A model generated the notes under the pieces. The model had not been told where the DNA came from. It saw only the letters and a list, made by a program, of their open reading frames with translations, and made no database searches. From assembly GCA_002280485.1 (NCBI GenBank), contig NCED01000001.1, positions 1-64,000 of the forward strand: 64,000 nucleotides of DNA, given 5' to 3'. Of this stretch, positions 16,631 to 24,857 are shown piece by piece (position 1 is the stretch's first letter; each line of letters begins with the position of its first letter). The translations under genes and the position numbers were made by a program. The DNA is from Caulobacterales bacterium 32-69-10. GTDB taxonomy: Bacteria > Pseudomonadota > Alphaproteobacteria > Caulobacterales > Caulobacteraceae.

Positions 16631-19005
16631 GGGATCATCCTCCGTTCACGGTGGAAAGGTTCGAACCAGTCCTTGGGGTTATCGCCGACACGAGCGCGAA
16701 TGCGGTCGAGGAGATCGACCGTCTCGGTGCGGCCGGAGAGCACCGCGAGTTGGTCGTCCAGTCCGTCGAGGCGCAACTCGGCGACCACTGAGTTGAGGCC
16801 CTGCTTGATCAGGAACTGCCGCGACTCCGGCGCCAACTCCTCGCGCACCAGGGCGAATTCGCGGCGGGTGAGACCGAACCCCTCAATGTAGTCGCGCTCG
16901 GCGGCATGGGCGTTGGGCAGGAAGATCTTGGTCGCGCACTGCTCCAGGATGGTGTGGGCGATGGGCGAGCGCAGGACGTCGGCCGGCGACTGAGTGCCGA
17001 ACACCATGAAGGCGTTCTGCTTGCGGTAGGTCTTCAGGCCATCTTGGGCGAGGCTGCGGAAGGCCTCGTCGCCCAGCGCCTTCCAGAACTCGTCGATGTC
17101 GATGACCAGGCGGCGGCCGTCGATCAGGGCCGCGAGCCGGTGGAACAGGTACATCATCATCGGGGTGCGGACCTCGGCGTTGTCCAGCACGTGGGTCATG
17201 TCGAAGCCGAGGAATCGGGCGTCGAGGCCGAGCGCGTCGGCTTCATTGTCGAGCACCCATCCGAGGGCCCCGCCCCGGCACCACTTCTCCAGCCGGGCGC
17301 CGACGCCGCCGGCGTCGCGCTGGCCGAGGAGCGCTCGAAGCGCCGACAGGGATCGCTGAGCGGGCGGCAACGGGCCCAAGGCGACGACAGCCTGGTCGAT
17401 GGCGTGCTCTTCCTGAACCGACAGCGGCCGTTCGCTTGCACCGACCAGCCGCCGGATCAACTGGCTGAGGAAGGCGGCGTTGCCCGGCGTGAAGTCGAGG
17501 GCCTTCAGCGGCGCAAACCCGGTCGGCTCGCCGTTGCGGAGCGTCAGATAGGTGCCGCCGCAGGCGCGCACGAAGATCTCCGCGCCGCGGTCCTTGTCGA
17601 TGAAGACCTGCTGGGCGCCGAACTTCTCCAGCGCCGCCAGCATGAAGTTCTGGACCACCGTCTTGCCCGACCCTGACGGGCCGCAGATGAAGGTGTGGCC
17701 AAGGTCGCCGACATGGAAGTTGAAATGAAAGGGCGAGCCGGCGGAGGTGCGCAGAAGCGCCACCGCCGGGCCCCAATGGTTGCCCTCGGCCCGACCGGCC
17801 GGATGGGTGTGGAAGGGTGCGAGCGCCGCGAAGTTGCGCGAGGTGATCGCCGCGGGCCGCACGCGCCGGCTGAAGTTTCCGGGAAACTGCGCCCAGAAGG
17901 CAGCCTCCAGCGCCAAGTCCTCGCGGGCGGTCACCAAGCCGGAGTCAGCCAGCAGCGCGCGGGCGCTGGAGAGGTTGTCGGCAAGCTGGCGCGGGTCGTC
18001 ACCATAGACCAAGACCGACGCTTGGTGATCGCCCATGGCGAAACGGTTGGACATCAGGTCGTCCAGGGCGTCTCCGAGTCCCGCGATCTGCGAGGCCGCG
18101 CGATCTCGCGCCGAGAGCATCTGGTTCTGCTTCCTCTCCATCACCGCGCGGGCGGCCGTCTTGGAGAGGAAGGTGAAGGACTGGCTGGCGACGAAGGCGA
18201 AGCGGGCCGATAGCAGCCCGTTCCAAAGCCCGGGGCGGGTGACGGCGGGATACTCCTTCACCCCGAAGATGCCGGCGAAGCGCGCCTCTGCAGCGTCGCG
18301 AATCTCCAGGGCTTCGCGGCCGAAAATGACCCTCGCCGAATAGATTGCAGAGCCGAGATGGCCGCGGATCAAGGGGACCCGCTCGCGGCGTCCGGTCAGG
18401 ACAAGCCGTAACACTTCCAGCGGCTCGGAGAACCAACCGCCGTCCCGCTCATATAGGCCGAGGGTCCGGACGCCGTAACGGGCGAGGTATTGGGCCAAGT
18501 CACGGCCCGCGTCCTGCAGCCGCTTGACCGCCTCTTCCTCGTCAGCGTCTGACCGGCGGCGCTTGGCGATCCAGGCGCCGGCGCGCTCCGTCGCGTCGCG
18601 ACCCGGGTGCAAGACCAACGTCACATAGAGCTCATTGACGAACATCTGCGTCGTGCCAAGCCGGGCGCGATAACGGGCGTCGAGGTCGTTGGCGAAGGCC
18701 GAGCGGAACGTCCCTTCCGGGTATCCCTCGTGCCGGCGCCGGATCAGGTGATGCCAGACCGCCAGGTGGTCGTTGGCCAGGTTGCGCCAGGCGCCGTTGA
18801 GCTTGGCGTGCCAGTCGTTGAGGTCGCGAACATCGGCCGTCTCGAAGCTCGCGCCGTCGAGTTGGAAGGTCATCATCAGGGCTTGGGTGTCGAGACCGAT
18901 GATCTCGCCCGTCACATGGCGCGCGTACGGGAGCGCGCCGCGCGGGTCGAGGTCTCGTCCGAGCGTGGACTGGGCCGCGCGAACCTGAAGCACGAGGTCA
19001 GCCAC
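16627..19005 (-). CDS. virB4: VirB4 secretion ATPase
   Basis: Largest ATPase of the type IV apparatus, 792 aa. It has the VirB4/CagE N-terminal domain and a C-terminal RecA-like domain with Walker A GPSGSGKT near residue 440, Walker B (LVIDIDEFWK) and the conserved TQSPAD motif. It overlaps virB3 by 8 bp and virB5 by 4 bp. Length and motifs are complete. Confidence 0.96.
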   Translation of the reverse strand: MADLVLQVRAAQSTLGRDLDPRGALPYARHVTGEIIGLDTQALMMTFQLDGASFETADVRDLNDWHAKLNGAWRNLANDHLAVWHHLIRRRHEGYPEGTFRSAFANDLDARYRARLGTTQMFVNELYVTLVLHPGRDATERAGAWIAKRRRSDADEEEAVKRLQDAGRDLAQYLARYGVRTLGLYERDGGWFSEPLEVLRLVLTGRRERVPLIRGHLGSAIYSARVIFGREALEIRDAAEARFAGIFGVKEYPAVTRPGLWNGLLSARFAFVASQSFTFLSKTAARAVMERKQNQMLSARDRAASQIAGLGDALDDLMSNRFAMGDHQASVLVYGDDPRQLADNLSSARALLADSGLVTAREDLALEAAFWAQFPGNFSRRVRPAAITSRNFAALAPFHTHPAGRAEGNHWGPAVALLRTSAGSPFHFNFHVGDLGHTFICGPSGSGKTVVQNFMLAALEKFGAQQVFIDKDRGAEIFVRACGGTYLTLRNGEPTGFAPLKALDFTPGNAAFLSQLIRRLVGASERPLSVQEEHAIDQAVVALGPLPPAQRSLSALRALLGQRDAGGVGARLEKWCRGGALGWVLDNEADALGLDARFLGFDMTHVLDNAEVRTPMMMYLFHRLAALIDGRRLVIDIDEFWKALGDEAFRSLAQDGLKTYRKQNAFMVFGTQSPADVLRSPIAHTILEQCATKIFLPNAHAAERDYIEGFGLTRREFALVREELAPESRQFLIKQGLNSVVAELRLDGLDDQLAVLSGRTETVDLLDRIRARVGDNPKDWFEPFHRERRMIP

Positions 19006-19342
19006 GGAGCACCTCGGCGGCGACGTAGCGGCGCTTCAGTGGCAGCGGCGTGGAGGAGCTACCGCCCCACGTCGCGCCGTTGCGGGCGCGGCCCTTGGTG
19101 TCGACGAACATCCACAAAACCCGGAAGGCGTTGTGATCGTGCTTGCAGATGGCGCGGAAGACGACGTGGACGGCTGGGGCGATCAGCAGATAGGCGGGAG
19201 AGTGCGCGGCGAGGAAGACAGTCGCCGTCACCATCATGTTGAGGCCCATGGCCTCCATGGGTACGCCTGCGACCATGGCCGGTCGGGTGCAGGCCAGGAA
19301 CAGGGTGTCCTCGGTCAGGCGTTCGTCGGCCTCCACGGGCAT
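18998..19342 (-). CDS. virB3: VirB3 inner-membrane protein
   Basis: Small 114-aa membrane protein with the VirB3 motif LFLACTRPAMVAGVPMEAM near the N-terminus and one or two hydrophobic segments (MVTATVFLAAHSPAYLLIAP). VirB3 partners with VirB4 at the inner membrane. Starts 4 bp after virB2. Confidence 0.9.
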   Translation of the reverse strand: MPVEADERLTEDTLFLACTRPAMVAGVPMEAMGLNMMVTATVFLAAHSPAYLLIAPAVHVVFRAICKHDHNAFRVLWMFVDTKGRARNGATWGGSSSTPLPLKRRYVAAEVLRG

Positions 19343-19346
19343 CGGA

Positions 19347-19667
19347 TCATGCTCCGCCGCTGCCGCCGGTGATCAGGTCGACGATCGCCGCGGCGCTGAA
19401 GATGACGATGATGCCGACCACCACCGTGCCGGCGCGGCGCATATCCAGGTGTCCGAACATCCAGGCGATGCCGGTGATGATGATCGCGATGACGGCCAGG
19501 CCGCGGATCACGTTGCTATTCAATAGGTCGATGATGTTCTGGATGAAGGTGCCGATGTTGCCGCCGACGCCCGTCGACTGGGCGAGGGCAGGGCTGGCGC
19601 TGGCCAAGGCGATGACGCCCACTAGGGCCAGGCGGCCGATGAGAAGCTTCTTCCTGCGCACGCTCAC
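19347..19667 (-). CDS. virB2: VirB2 major pilin
   Basis: A 106-aa pre-pilin. The long signal ends ASASPALAQ, followed by a mature part with two hydrophobic helices (NVIRGLAVIAIIITGIAWMFG and AGTVVVGIIVIFSAAAIVDLI), the TrbC/VirB2 layout. Start overlaps the virB1 stop as ATGA. Subunit of the conjugative pilus. Confidence 0.93.
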   Translation of the reverse strand: MSVRRKKLLIGRLALVGVIALASASPALAQSTGVGGNIGTFIQNIIDLLNSNVIRGLAVIAIIITGIAWMFGHLDMRRAGTVVVGIIVIFSAAAIVDLITGGSGGA

Positions 19668-20296
19668 TGGGAACCTCCGGACGCTGTGATGGAGACCGTG
19701 GTGACGAAGCTGCCCCGGCCGCGATGCGTCTCGCCGAACACGTCCCAGACCGGCGGCAGAATCTCAGGCGGCGCTGCGGGGGCGGACTCCGAGAGGCTCG
19801 CCAGACTCGCGCCATCAATGGCCGGCACAATCCGCCCGGCTGCGCTCGTCACCTTGCTGACGTAGCCGTTGCTGAACCCCCGCATCGGATGGCCGGTGTT
19901 GTAGTAGGAGAGCGCCGTCTTCAGAGCTGCCTGCTCGCCCACGCGCAGAGCATCGCTCCGTACATAACCGTCCTGCAGGATGCGTGCGGCGGCCCTCAAG
20001 TTCATGCAGGGCGCAAACACCTCCGCCAAGCTGAGGCCGAGCCACGACAGGTTCTTGCTGTTAATCTGCGCCAGGCCGAGATCAATGCTCCGGCCTGCGG
20101 CGATCAGTGCTCCTGCTTTGGCGACAGCATCATCGACCGAGGTCGGCGTGACCACGATGCGCGGGGCGCCGTTGACGCCGATGGCCAAGGGATCGAACCG
20201 GCTTTCGACCTGGACCACGGATAGGAGGGTCTCAGGCGCGATGCTCGGGGCGCACTGGGCGGCGAGAGCAAGAGCGGCGGCGAGGCTGATGGCCAT
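19664..20296 (-). CDS. virB1: VirB1 lytic transglycosylase
   Basis: Periplasmic muramidase that opens the peptidoglycan for assembly, 210 aa. It has a weak signal (MAISLAAALALAAQCAP), the SLT catalytic Glu in VQVESRFDP and the conserved DLGLAQINSKNLSWLG and LSYYNTGHP segments. It is the first virB gene, 120 bp downstream of the LuxR-type regulator on the same strand; the operon promoter is probably in that gap or before the regulator. Confidence 0.92.
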   Translation of the reverse strand: MAISLAAALALAAQCAPSIAPETLLSVVQVESRFDPLAIGVNGAPRIVVTPTSVDDAVAKAGALIAAGRSIDLGLAQINSKNLSWLGLSLAEVFAPCMNLRAAARILQDGYVRSDALRVGEQAALKTALSYYNTGHPMRGFSNGYVSKVTSAAGRIVPAIDGASLASLSESAPAAPPEILPPVWDVFGETHRGRGSFVTTVSITASGGSQ

Positions 20297-20415
20297 AGAG
20301 AGCGCCCGACGATGAATGGCTTCAACAGAGAGGCCTCTTCGAGCCTCGACCGCGATGTTGGCTGGCCGGCGGCGTGGCCGCGAGGCGCAAGCTTACCCAC
20401 TCAGAGGGGGTAGGT

Positions 20416-20709
20416 TTACGGCGCCGCCCCCGAGATGAGGCCGAGTTCGCGGGCGCGCACGACGGCTTGAACGCGGGTCTTCACGCCGAGGTGGCCGCAG
20501 ATCTTGATGATGTGCTTCTCAACAGTTCGGCCCGACAGCCCAAGAATCCCGCCGATGTCAGTGGCGCTCTTACCTTCTTGGACCCAAGAAAGGCACTCGA
20601 GTTGGCGATCTGTGATCTGTCGAGCTGCAACTGGCTGTAGCTCGACTTCAGAATTGGGGCGGAAAGACCGGGCCTCGGCCCGACGGACAGGATCAGAGTG
20701 GCTGGCCAA
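20416..20709 (-). CDS. Small LuxR-type HTH regulator upstream of virB
   Basis: A 97-aa DNA-binding protein with a C-terminal GerE/LuxR HTH (ITDRQLECLSWVQEGKSATD ... RTVEKHIIKICGHLGVKTR) and only a short N-terminal tail with no sensor domain. TTG 20709 follows AGGAGG by 9 nt; a later start is possible. It lies just before virB1 on the same strand and is the best candidate for a virB operon regulator. A paralogous mini-regulator is at 23253-23552; both end their HTH with RVQAVV. Confidence 0.85.
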   Translation of the reverse strand: MASHSDPVRRAEARSFRPNSEVELQPVAARQITDRQLECLSWVQEGKSATDIGGILGLSGRTVEKHIIKICGHLGVKTRVQAVVRARELGLISGAAP

Positions 20710-21249
20710 CGGACCGACCTCCTAGTTCAGGTCTGCCCCCTAACTAGACCGGTTGAGCGCCCAAAGGCGCGATACGGTACAGTTAATCGTTCGTGCACGT
20801 AAACCGTACGCAACGCCACTGACACCACCCCTGATTGATTCCCGAGAAGTGTTTGACTGGTCAATTCCGCAGAATTGCGGACCTAGATTTTACGGGGGGC
20901 GGACAAGTGCGAATGTACCTCACGCAGTTCCACATCCATAGGATGGCGAGGGGAACAGGCCCAGCACTCTGTCCGCCCGATGTGGATGCGCTAGCCCTGA
21001 GGAACGATGCTTCCTGCGGGCGGCCTGTCATGGCGGATCTGGCCGCGCCGACCACCCGGATAACGAACGAGCCCTGGACCGGCGCGGACCAAAGTGAACA
21101 TCGCGGGAGCCCTACATGCGGCGCCAAGTCAGGCGATTGTTTACTGGTCTAGCGGAGGGCGCACCTCCCTATGACCTTGTGGTTCCTGCGCTCGCACGGA
21201 AAGAAGCGGCAAGTTCGCGCCTCCATTCTACTCCACGCAAACGGCAGGA
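20710..21249. other. Intergenic region of 540 bp with dyad elements
   Basis: I see no convincing gene here. It separates the leftward LuxR-HTH/virB unit from the rightward decayed sigma region and is therefore the likely promoter region. It contains the paired inverted repeats described at 20853-20881. A short frame starting at 21115 (43 codons) has no recognisable product. Confidence 0.5.
20853..20881. promoter_or_regulatory. Two adjacent dyads (possible operator or transfer origin element)
   Basis: TTGAC-TG-GTCAA (20853-20864) is followed by TCCGCA-GAAT-TGCGGA (20866-20881), both perfect. They lie about 145 bp upstream of the LuxR-type gene. Tandem dyads like this can be regulator sites or part of an oriT; no relaxase nick consensus is recognisable. 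Confidence 0.35.
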
Positions 21250-21546
21250 TTGAGGGCACCACCTTTAGGACGCTCGGCGCAGCGGTGGGCCGCCGCGAGC
21301 GAACTGGTCGTCGAGGCGGTCGAACTCGATGGGGAAGCCAGTCTGGACGCCGCCGACATGGGTCGCGCTCTGATGGCTGCAATCGAGGCCCTGCCGCTGC
21401 CGCAGCGCGAGGCGTACCTTTTGCAAGCGGAGGGAGGACTGACGCTGGACGAGATCGCCCGTATCACCGGCGCAGGCCGGGAGACCGTGAAGGCCCGCCT
21501 GCGCTACGCCAACTAGCGTCTGCGCCAGATCGTGGAGGCGCCCTGA
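21250..21546 (+). pseudogene. ECF sigma factor remnant (region 4 only)
   Basis: The readable part (about 21330-21546) is a sigma-70 region 4: ALMAAIEALPLPQREAYLLQ, then LTLDEIARITGAGRETVKARLRYAN, an in-frame TAG at 21514-21516, then RLRQIVEAP and the natural TGA at 21544-21546. Region 2 is missing and no start codon with a proper N-terminus is found. The true stop overlaps the next ATG as TGATG, the usual sigma/anti-sigma coupling. So this is an ECF gene that has lost its N-terminal half and gained a nonsense codon. Confidence 0.75.
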
Positions 21547-21878
21547 TGAGCCACGAGATCCATCCTACCGTGCTGGGCGTCTATCGCACCGCAGCTCGGG
21601 AAGAGCCGAGCGAGCGGCTGGACCCCCGAGTTCTGGACGCCGTGAGGTCACGCGAGCCGACGCCGCTGGCGTTGTTGGCCCAGGCGGCAGTGGCCCTGAT
21701 GATCGGCCCCGGGGCGCTGAGCGCCCTCTATCTCCCGAGGCCGCCATCCCCCGACGACCCCCGGTATTTCGGACTTTACGTTGGGCGGGAGGCAAGCGTG
21801 TTGCTGGCCCTCGCCCGGACGCCGCCCGATCCCATCGCCGGCACCTTACTGAAGGCAGGCCGGCCCCTCATACGCTGA
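21546..21878 (+). CDS. Putative ECF-associated small membrane protein
   Basis: A 110-aa protein beginning MSHEIHPTVLGVYRTAAREE, with one hydrophobic segment (LALLAQAAVALMIGPGALSALYL). The N-terminal region and the overlap with the sigma remnant resemble small anti-sigma-like partners of ECF factors in Caulobacter relatives. With its sigma gene broken it is likely non-functional or in decay, though its own frame is intact. Function inferred from context only. Confidence 0.5.
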   Translation: MSHEIHPTVLGVYRTAAREEPSERLDPRVLDAVRSREPTPLALLAQAAVALMIGPGALSALYLPRPPSPDDPRYFGLYVGREASVLLALARTPPDPIAGTLLKAGRPLIR

Positions 21879-21889
21879 AGGAGTAGGCA

Positions 21890-22470
21890 ATGCCAAAGAC
21901 CTCCCTGGTTTTTACCGCCGTTCTCGCAGCCCTGGCCATCTTCGGGGCGGCCCAGGCCGAACCGCCGAAGGGCTGGATGCTGTCCGGTTCGAAGCCGCAG
22001 AAGTACGACCGGTGTCGAGACACGCGGGCGGGAAAGGTCGCCTTCATCCGCGGCCGGCCCGGCGAGGCAACCGTGCGCGGCTGCGGCACCCTGATGCAGA
22101 TCGTCGACGCCAAACCTTACCTCGGCAAGCGCCTGCGGCTGTCGACGAGCCTGAAAGCCGACAGCGCCGAGCGGGCCCAGATGTGGATGTGTGTCGACGG
22201 CCGCGATCGCGCGGTGGCGTTTGACAACACGACCGATCGCCCACTGACCGGGAGAACGGAATGAAGCGGTACGAGGTCGTCTTGGACGTGCCGGCGGAGG
22301 CGATCAATGTGGCCTACGGCTTCTTCCTGCAGGGGCAGGGCAAGGTCTCGGCCGACGAATTCCGCCTGGATGTGGTGGGCCGCGACGTGCCGATCACGGG
22401 GCGATCGCTGTCGCCGCAGAACCTGGGCTTCGAGGAATCGCGTCTCGAGGACGCGACCTTGGTGAGGTGA
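21890..22470 (+). pseudogene. Exported protein of unknown function, frameshifted
   Basis: Two adjacent frames make one protein: the first has a signal peptide (MPKTSLVFTAVLAALAIFGAAQA), GWMLSGSKP, and MWMCVDGRDRAVAFDN; it stops at 22264 after LTGRTE. The second continues KRYEVVLDVPAEAINVAYGF, GKVSADEFRLDVVGRDVPIT to 22470. The family I recall has a Trp at the junction (TxWKRYEVVLDVP), so loss of a single G in GAATG(G)AAG near 22260-22263 explains the break. Function unknown; probably a carbohydrate-binding-like beta domain. Confidence 0.65.
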
Positions 22471-22529
22471 AGTGAGGTGGGGTGCGCGAGCCTACGCCAA
22501 GATCAGCGTCGGCTAGACGGAAGGCAGGC

Positions 22530-22780
22530 ATGTTGAAAGTCGTCCACGCCGCAATTTCGGTGGCTGCCGTGGCGGGTAGCCTTAGGGCCGGGGCGGCCGG
22601 TGCCGCAGTAACCCTCGACCCCAGGAAACGTCAGGCAGTCTTAGCCCAAACTGACTGCCGCTCTGCTAGACCAATATGTCTTTCCGGACGTCGAGGTAAA
22701 GGCGGCCGATAGGCTGGACGCAAACCTTCAAGCCAGCGCCTACGACACGCTGGTCGGACCTAAGCGATTCGACGGATGGG
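22530..22780 (+). pseudogene. Remnant of an S41-family (C-terminal processing) peptidase
   Basis: An ATG at 22530 begins a signal-like sequence (MLKVVHAAISVAAVAGSL) leading to LDPRKRQAVLA. After a frameshift near 22640 the other frame reads KLTAALLDQYVFPDVEVKAA, then DRLDANLQASAYDTLVGP, which matches the N-terminal pattern of exported S41 peptidases (YVFP...). The catalytic domain is absent: the reading ends before the next, oppositely oriented gene. Confidence 0.5.
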
Positions 22781-22783
22781 GAG

Positions 22784-23275
22784 CTACTGCAAAGTCTTGG
22801 GCTTCGAGCCATCCTTCGCGAGTTCGGCCAGCAACTCCTGGGCGAAGGTGCCCGCAACGTCGAAGGGCAATGCGATATCAAAGACGGGCAGTCTGTCCTT
22901 CTTAAATCGCATCAAAAGTATGTTCGCTCCTGCCAGATCTCGCCCTCGCCCGAATTCGAAATCCGTCGGGCGAAAGGCTTCGGAACCGCTGTTCACCAAG
23001 ACACGCTCCTCCGAACCAAGGCGAGCGATTTGCGCGCTGTAGGCCGCCGCGCCCGCTCCCATCAGCACGGCCAGTAGCCTCTGGAACATATCGTGCGGGA
23101 ACATAACCGCCGCTCGCTCGCCGGAGACGAACATCAATTCCATCCCGAAATGCTCACCGTGCTCGGTGATGCCAACTGTTCCGATCTTCTCCACCATCAA
23201 GCAGGGCTGTTCCGCCGCGTGTAAATCCTCTCCACGGTGGGCGCTGTCGCTTTTAGGCCGGGTCTTTCGCGCCAT
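22784..23275 (-). CDS. Hypothetical protein, 163 aa
   Basis: I do not recognise a family. A charged N-terminus is followed by a central ITEHGEHFGMELMFVSGERA and MFPHDMFQRLLAVLMGAGAAAYSAQ, and a C-terminal FDIALPFDVAGTFAQELLAELAKD. It looks soluble with alternating beta and helix. Its start overlaps the end of the LuxR-HTH gene by 23 bp, so the two are likely co-translated. Confidence 0.6.
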   Translation of the reverse strand: MARKTRPKSDSAHRGEDLHAAEQPCLMVEKIGTVGITEHGEHFGMELMFVSGERAAVMFPHDMFQRLLAVLMGAGAAAYSAQIARLGSEERVLVNSGSEAFRPTDFEFGRGRDLAGANILLMRFKKDRLPVFDIALPFDVAGTFAQELLAELAKDGSKPKTLQ

Positions 23276-23552
23276 CAGTTGTCCTCCTCCCTAAGCGCTC
23301 GCGGCTCCTCCGAGTGGAGCCTTCATGGACCTGCGGGCCCTGTTCATTGAGGAGCCCTTGAGAAATGGCCTTCACCACGGCTTGCACGCGGTTGCGGACC
23401 TTCAAGCGCTCGCAGGCTTCGCCGATGTACTGGTCGACCGTTCGGGGCGAGATGCCAATCTCTGCTCCTATCTGGGCTGACGTTTTGCCGTCTGCAGCTA
23501 GCTTGAGGCATTCGATCTGACGAGGGCTGAGCTTAGCTTCACTTTCGGCCAT
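23253..23552 (-). CDS. Small LuxR-type HTH regulator
   Basis: A 99-aa protein that is nearly all DNA-binding domain: LSPRQIECLKLAADGKTSAQ and ISPRTVDQYIGEACERLKVR form the GerE/LuxR HTH, followed by NRVQAVVKAISQGLL and a basic tail. No sensing domain. It overlaps the SRPBCC gene upstream by 14 bp and the unknown gene downstream by 23 bp. Resembles the regulator before virB1. Confidence 0.82.
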   Translation of the reverse strand: MAESEAKLSPRQIECLKLAADGKTSAQIGAEIGISPRTVDQYIGEACERLKVRNRVQAVVKAISQGLLNEQGPQVHEGSTRRSRERLGRRTTDGAKDPA

Positions 23553-24051
23553 TCATCAGCCTCCCCGAACAATGGACATTGACCCCGACTGATCGTTGAT
23601 TGCGGCCGGCTTGCGGAGGGACCGGCTTCTCAACCCGGAGGCGGAGATCCCGATCGACTCCTTCAAACGCAAGTTCAAAGAGGCGCTGCCACTGCCGTTT
23701 CAGGGGCCACGTCAATAGGCCGTCTATTTGAGCCATTTGTTTGAGATCCGTGCCGTTGTGCCGACGGCCCAGGTCGAACGAAATCGTCACCTCAAATATC
23801 GACGGAAAGCCCGTTCTCAGAGCGAACTGTCGGCAAGAGAGGTTGGCGATCGTCACCCCGTCGAGCTTCAGCCGCCAACGCCGCATGCCACGGGCTCGAT
23901 AGTGGATAGCATAGCTAGCTGCGTCGCCCGGCTGGCCACCCGTTAGGCTCGCGGCCGACGTCCATTCCCCATACCGGTCAAAAGCCGTGAGTTCGTTCCA
24001 GACCTGCCGAGGGCTCGCCCGGACGATCGACTGGTGCTTAACCTCAAACAT
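23539..24051 (-). CDS. SRPBCC/START-like domain protein
   Basis: A 170-aa protein with the N-terminal pattern of the polyketide-cyclase/SRPBCC fold (VRASPRQVWNELTAFDRYGEW) and a long C-terminal helix before WQRLFELAFEGVDRDL. Such proteins bind hydrophobic ligands in a cavity. It is the first gene of a three-gene unit with a LuxR-type HTH protein, an arrangement that could couple a ligand to transcription, but this is inference. Confidence 0.72.
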   Translation of the reverse strand: MFEVKHQSIVRASPRQVWNELTAFDRYGEWTSAASLTGGQPGDAASYAIHYRARGMRRWRLKLDGVTIANLSCRQFALRTGFPSIFEVTISFDLGRRHNGTDLKQMAQIDGLLTWPLKRQWQRLFELAFEGVDRDLRLRVEKPVPPQAGRNQRSVGVNVHCSGRLMNGRK

Positions 24052-24137
24052 GTCGATCAGGTCCAGCGGCTGAGTACAAATCCCGACAGAATGAAGTTCT
24101 GCGCCATCCGGGCTCGGGGCGGGGGTCGCCAGGACCT

Positions 24138-24701
24138 TTATTGCGCTACCGGCGGGGAGCTCTGCTGTGGATACCAGAACTTGCTGTGGCAGGCTTGGCA
24201 GGCGCTATCGAGCGCGCTGGATGCGTCCAGCAGCTTGGCTGCGTCCTTAGTGTTCGCCGCGGTGATGAAGGCATCGGATGTCGCCGCAAGCGCTCCGGCG
24301 AGCGTGTTGAAGCCGGGGCGGTCCTTGTCGATGAACCCTTGGATCTGGATGGCTGTCGAAGAGCCGGGAGTCCCCTCGTCCTGGATTTTTACGCCATCCG
24401 CAGCGACACGCATGTTAGGGGCACCGACGACCTGACCGGTGCTTTCCTTCAAAGCCTGGGCGGCCTTGATGATTTGCGACCAGTCGGCGTCGGTCATAGC
24501 GGATGCGTCGGGCTTGCCTGCGTCATTGATCGCTTTCAGAACTACGTCTGACAGTTCCATGCCATGCGGGGCGACGGTTCCGATCATCCAGTCGTGCACG
24601 GTAGGCGCGGCTGCCGGCGCCGCCGAAGCCTGCCGATCGGCGCACACGGCGAGCGCCATAATTCCCGCCACAAAAGTGATACCGCCAAGCTTTTGGTACA
24701 T
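24138..24701 (-). CDS. Class II (c'-like) cytochrome c
   Basis: Periplasmic cytochrome of 187 aa with an exported signal (MYQKLGGITFVAGIMALAVCA) and a single C-terminal haem motif CQACH followed by SKFWYP. The C-terminal position of the haem site and the helical body (WSQIIKAAQALKESTG) match the class II cytochrome c family. ATG 24701 has GGAGA upstream; the frame is open back to 24725. It is divergent from two membrane proteins at 24858-25852 and could pass electrons to them or to the multicopper oxidase. Confidence 0.8.
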   Translation of the reverse strand: MYQKLGGITFVAGIMALAVCADRQASAAPAAAPTVHDWMIGTVAPHGMELSDVVLKAINDAGKPDASAMTDADWSQIIKAAQALKESTGQVVGAPNMRVAADGVKIQDEGTPGSSTAIQIQGFIDKDRPGFNTLAGALAATSDAFITAANTKDAAKLLDASSALDSACQACHSKFWYPQQSSPPVAQ

Positions 24702-24857
24702 GTGCGTCTCCGCTGTCTGTCTCATTCTTTCTTACGTATGGACGTTGGCTCTCCCCTCTATGAGACCGCGTTCGATGCTTTCGCGCTCGTCCCCCGAGGC
24801 TGGACATGGATGTGGCCGAGGTGTTCAGTCCGCTTATGAGCAGCCGACGGGCGGCAA

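Noticed and set aside
20710..21249. Insertion sequence in the virB-upstream gap
   Set aside because: No transposase frame or terminal inverted repeats were found; only short dyads.
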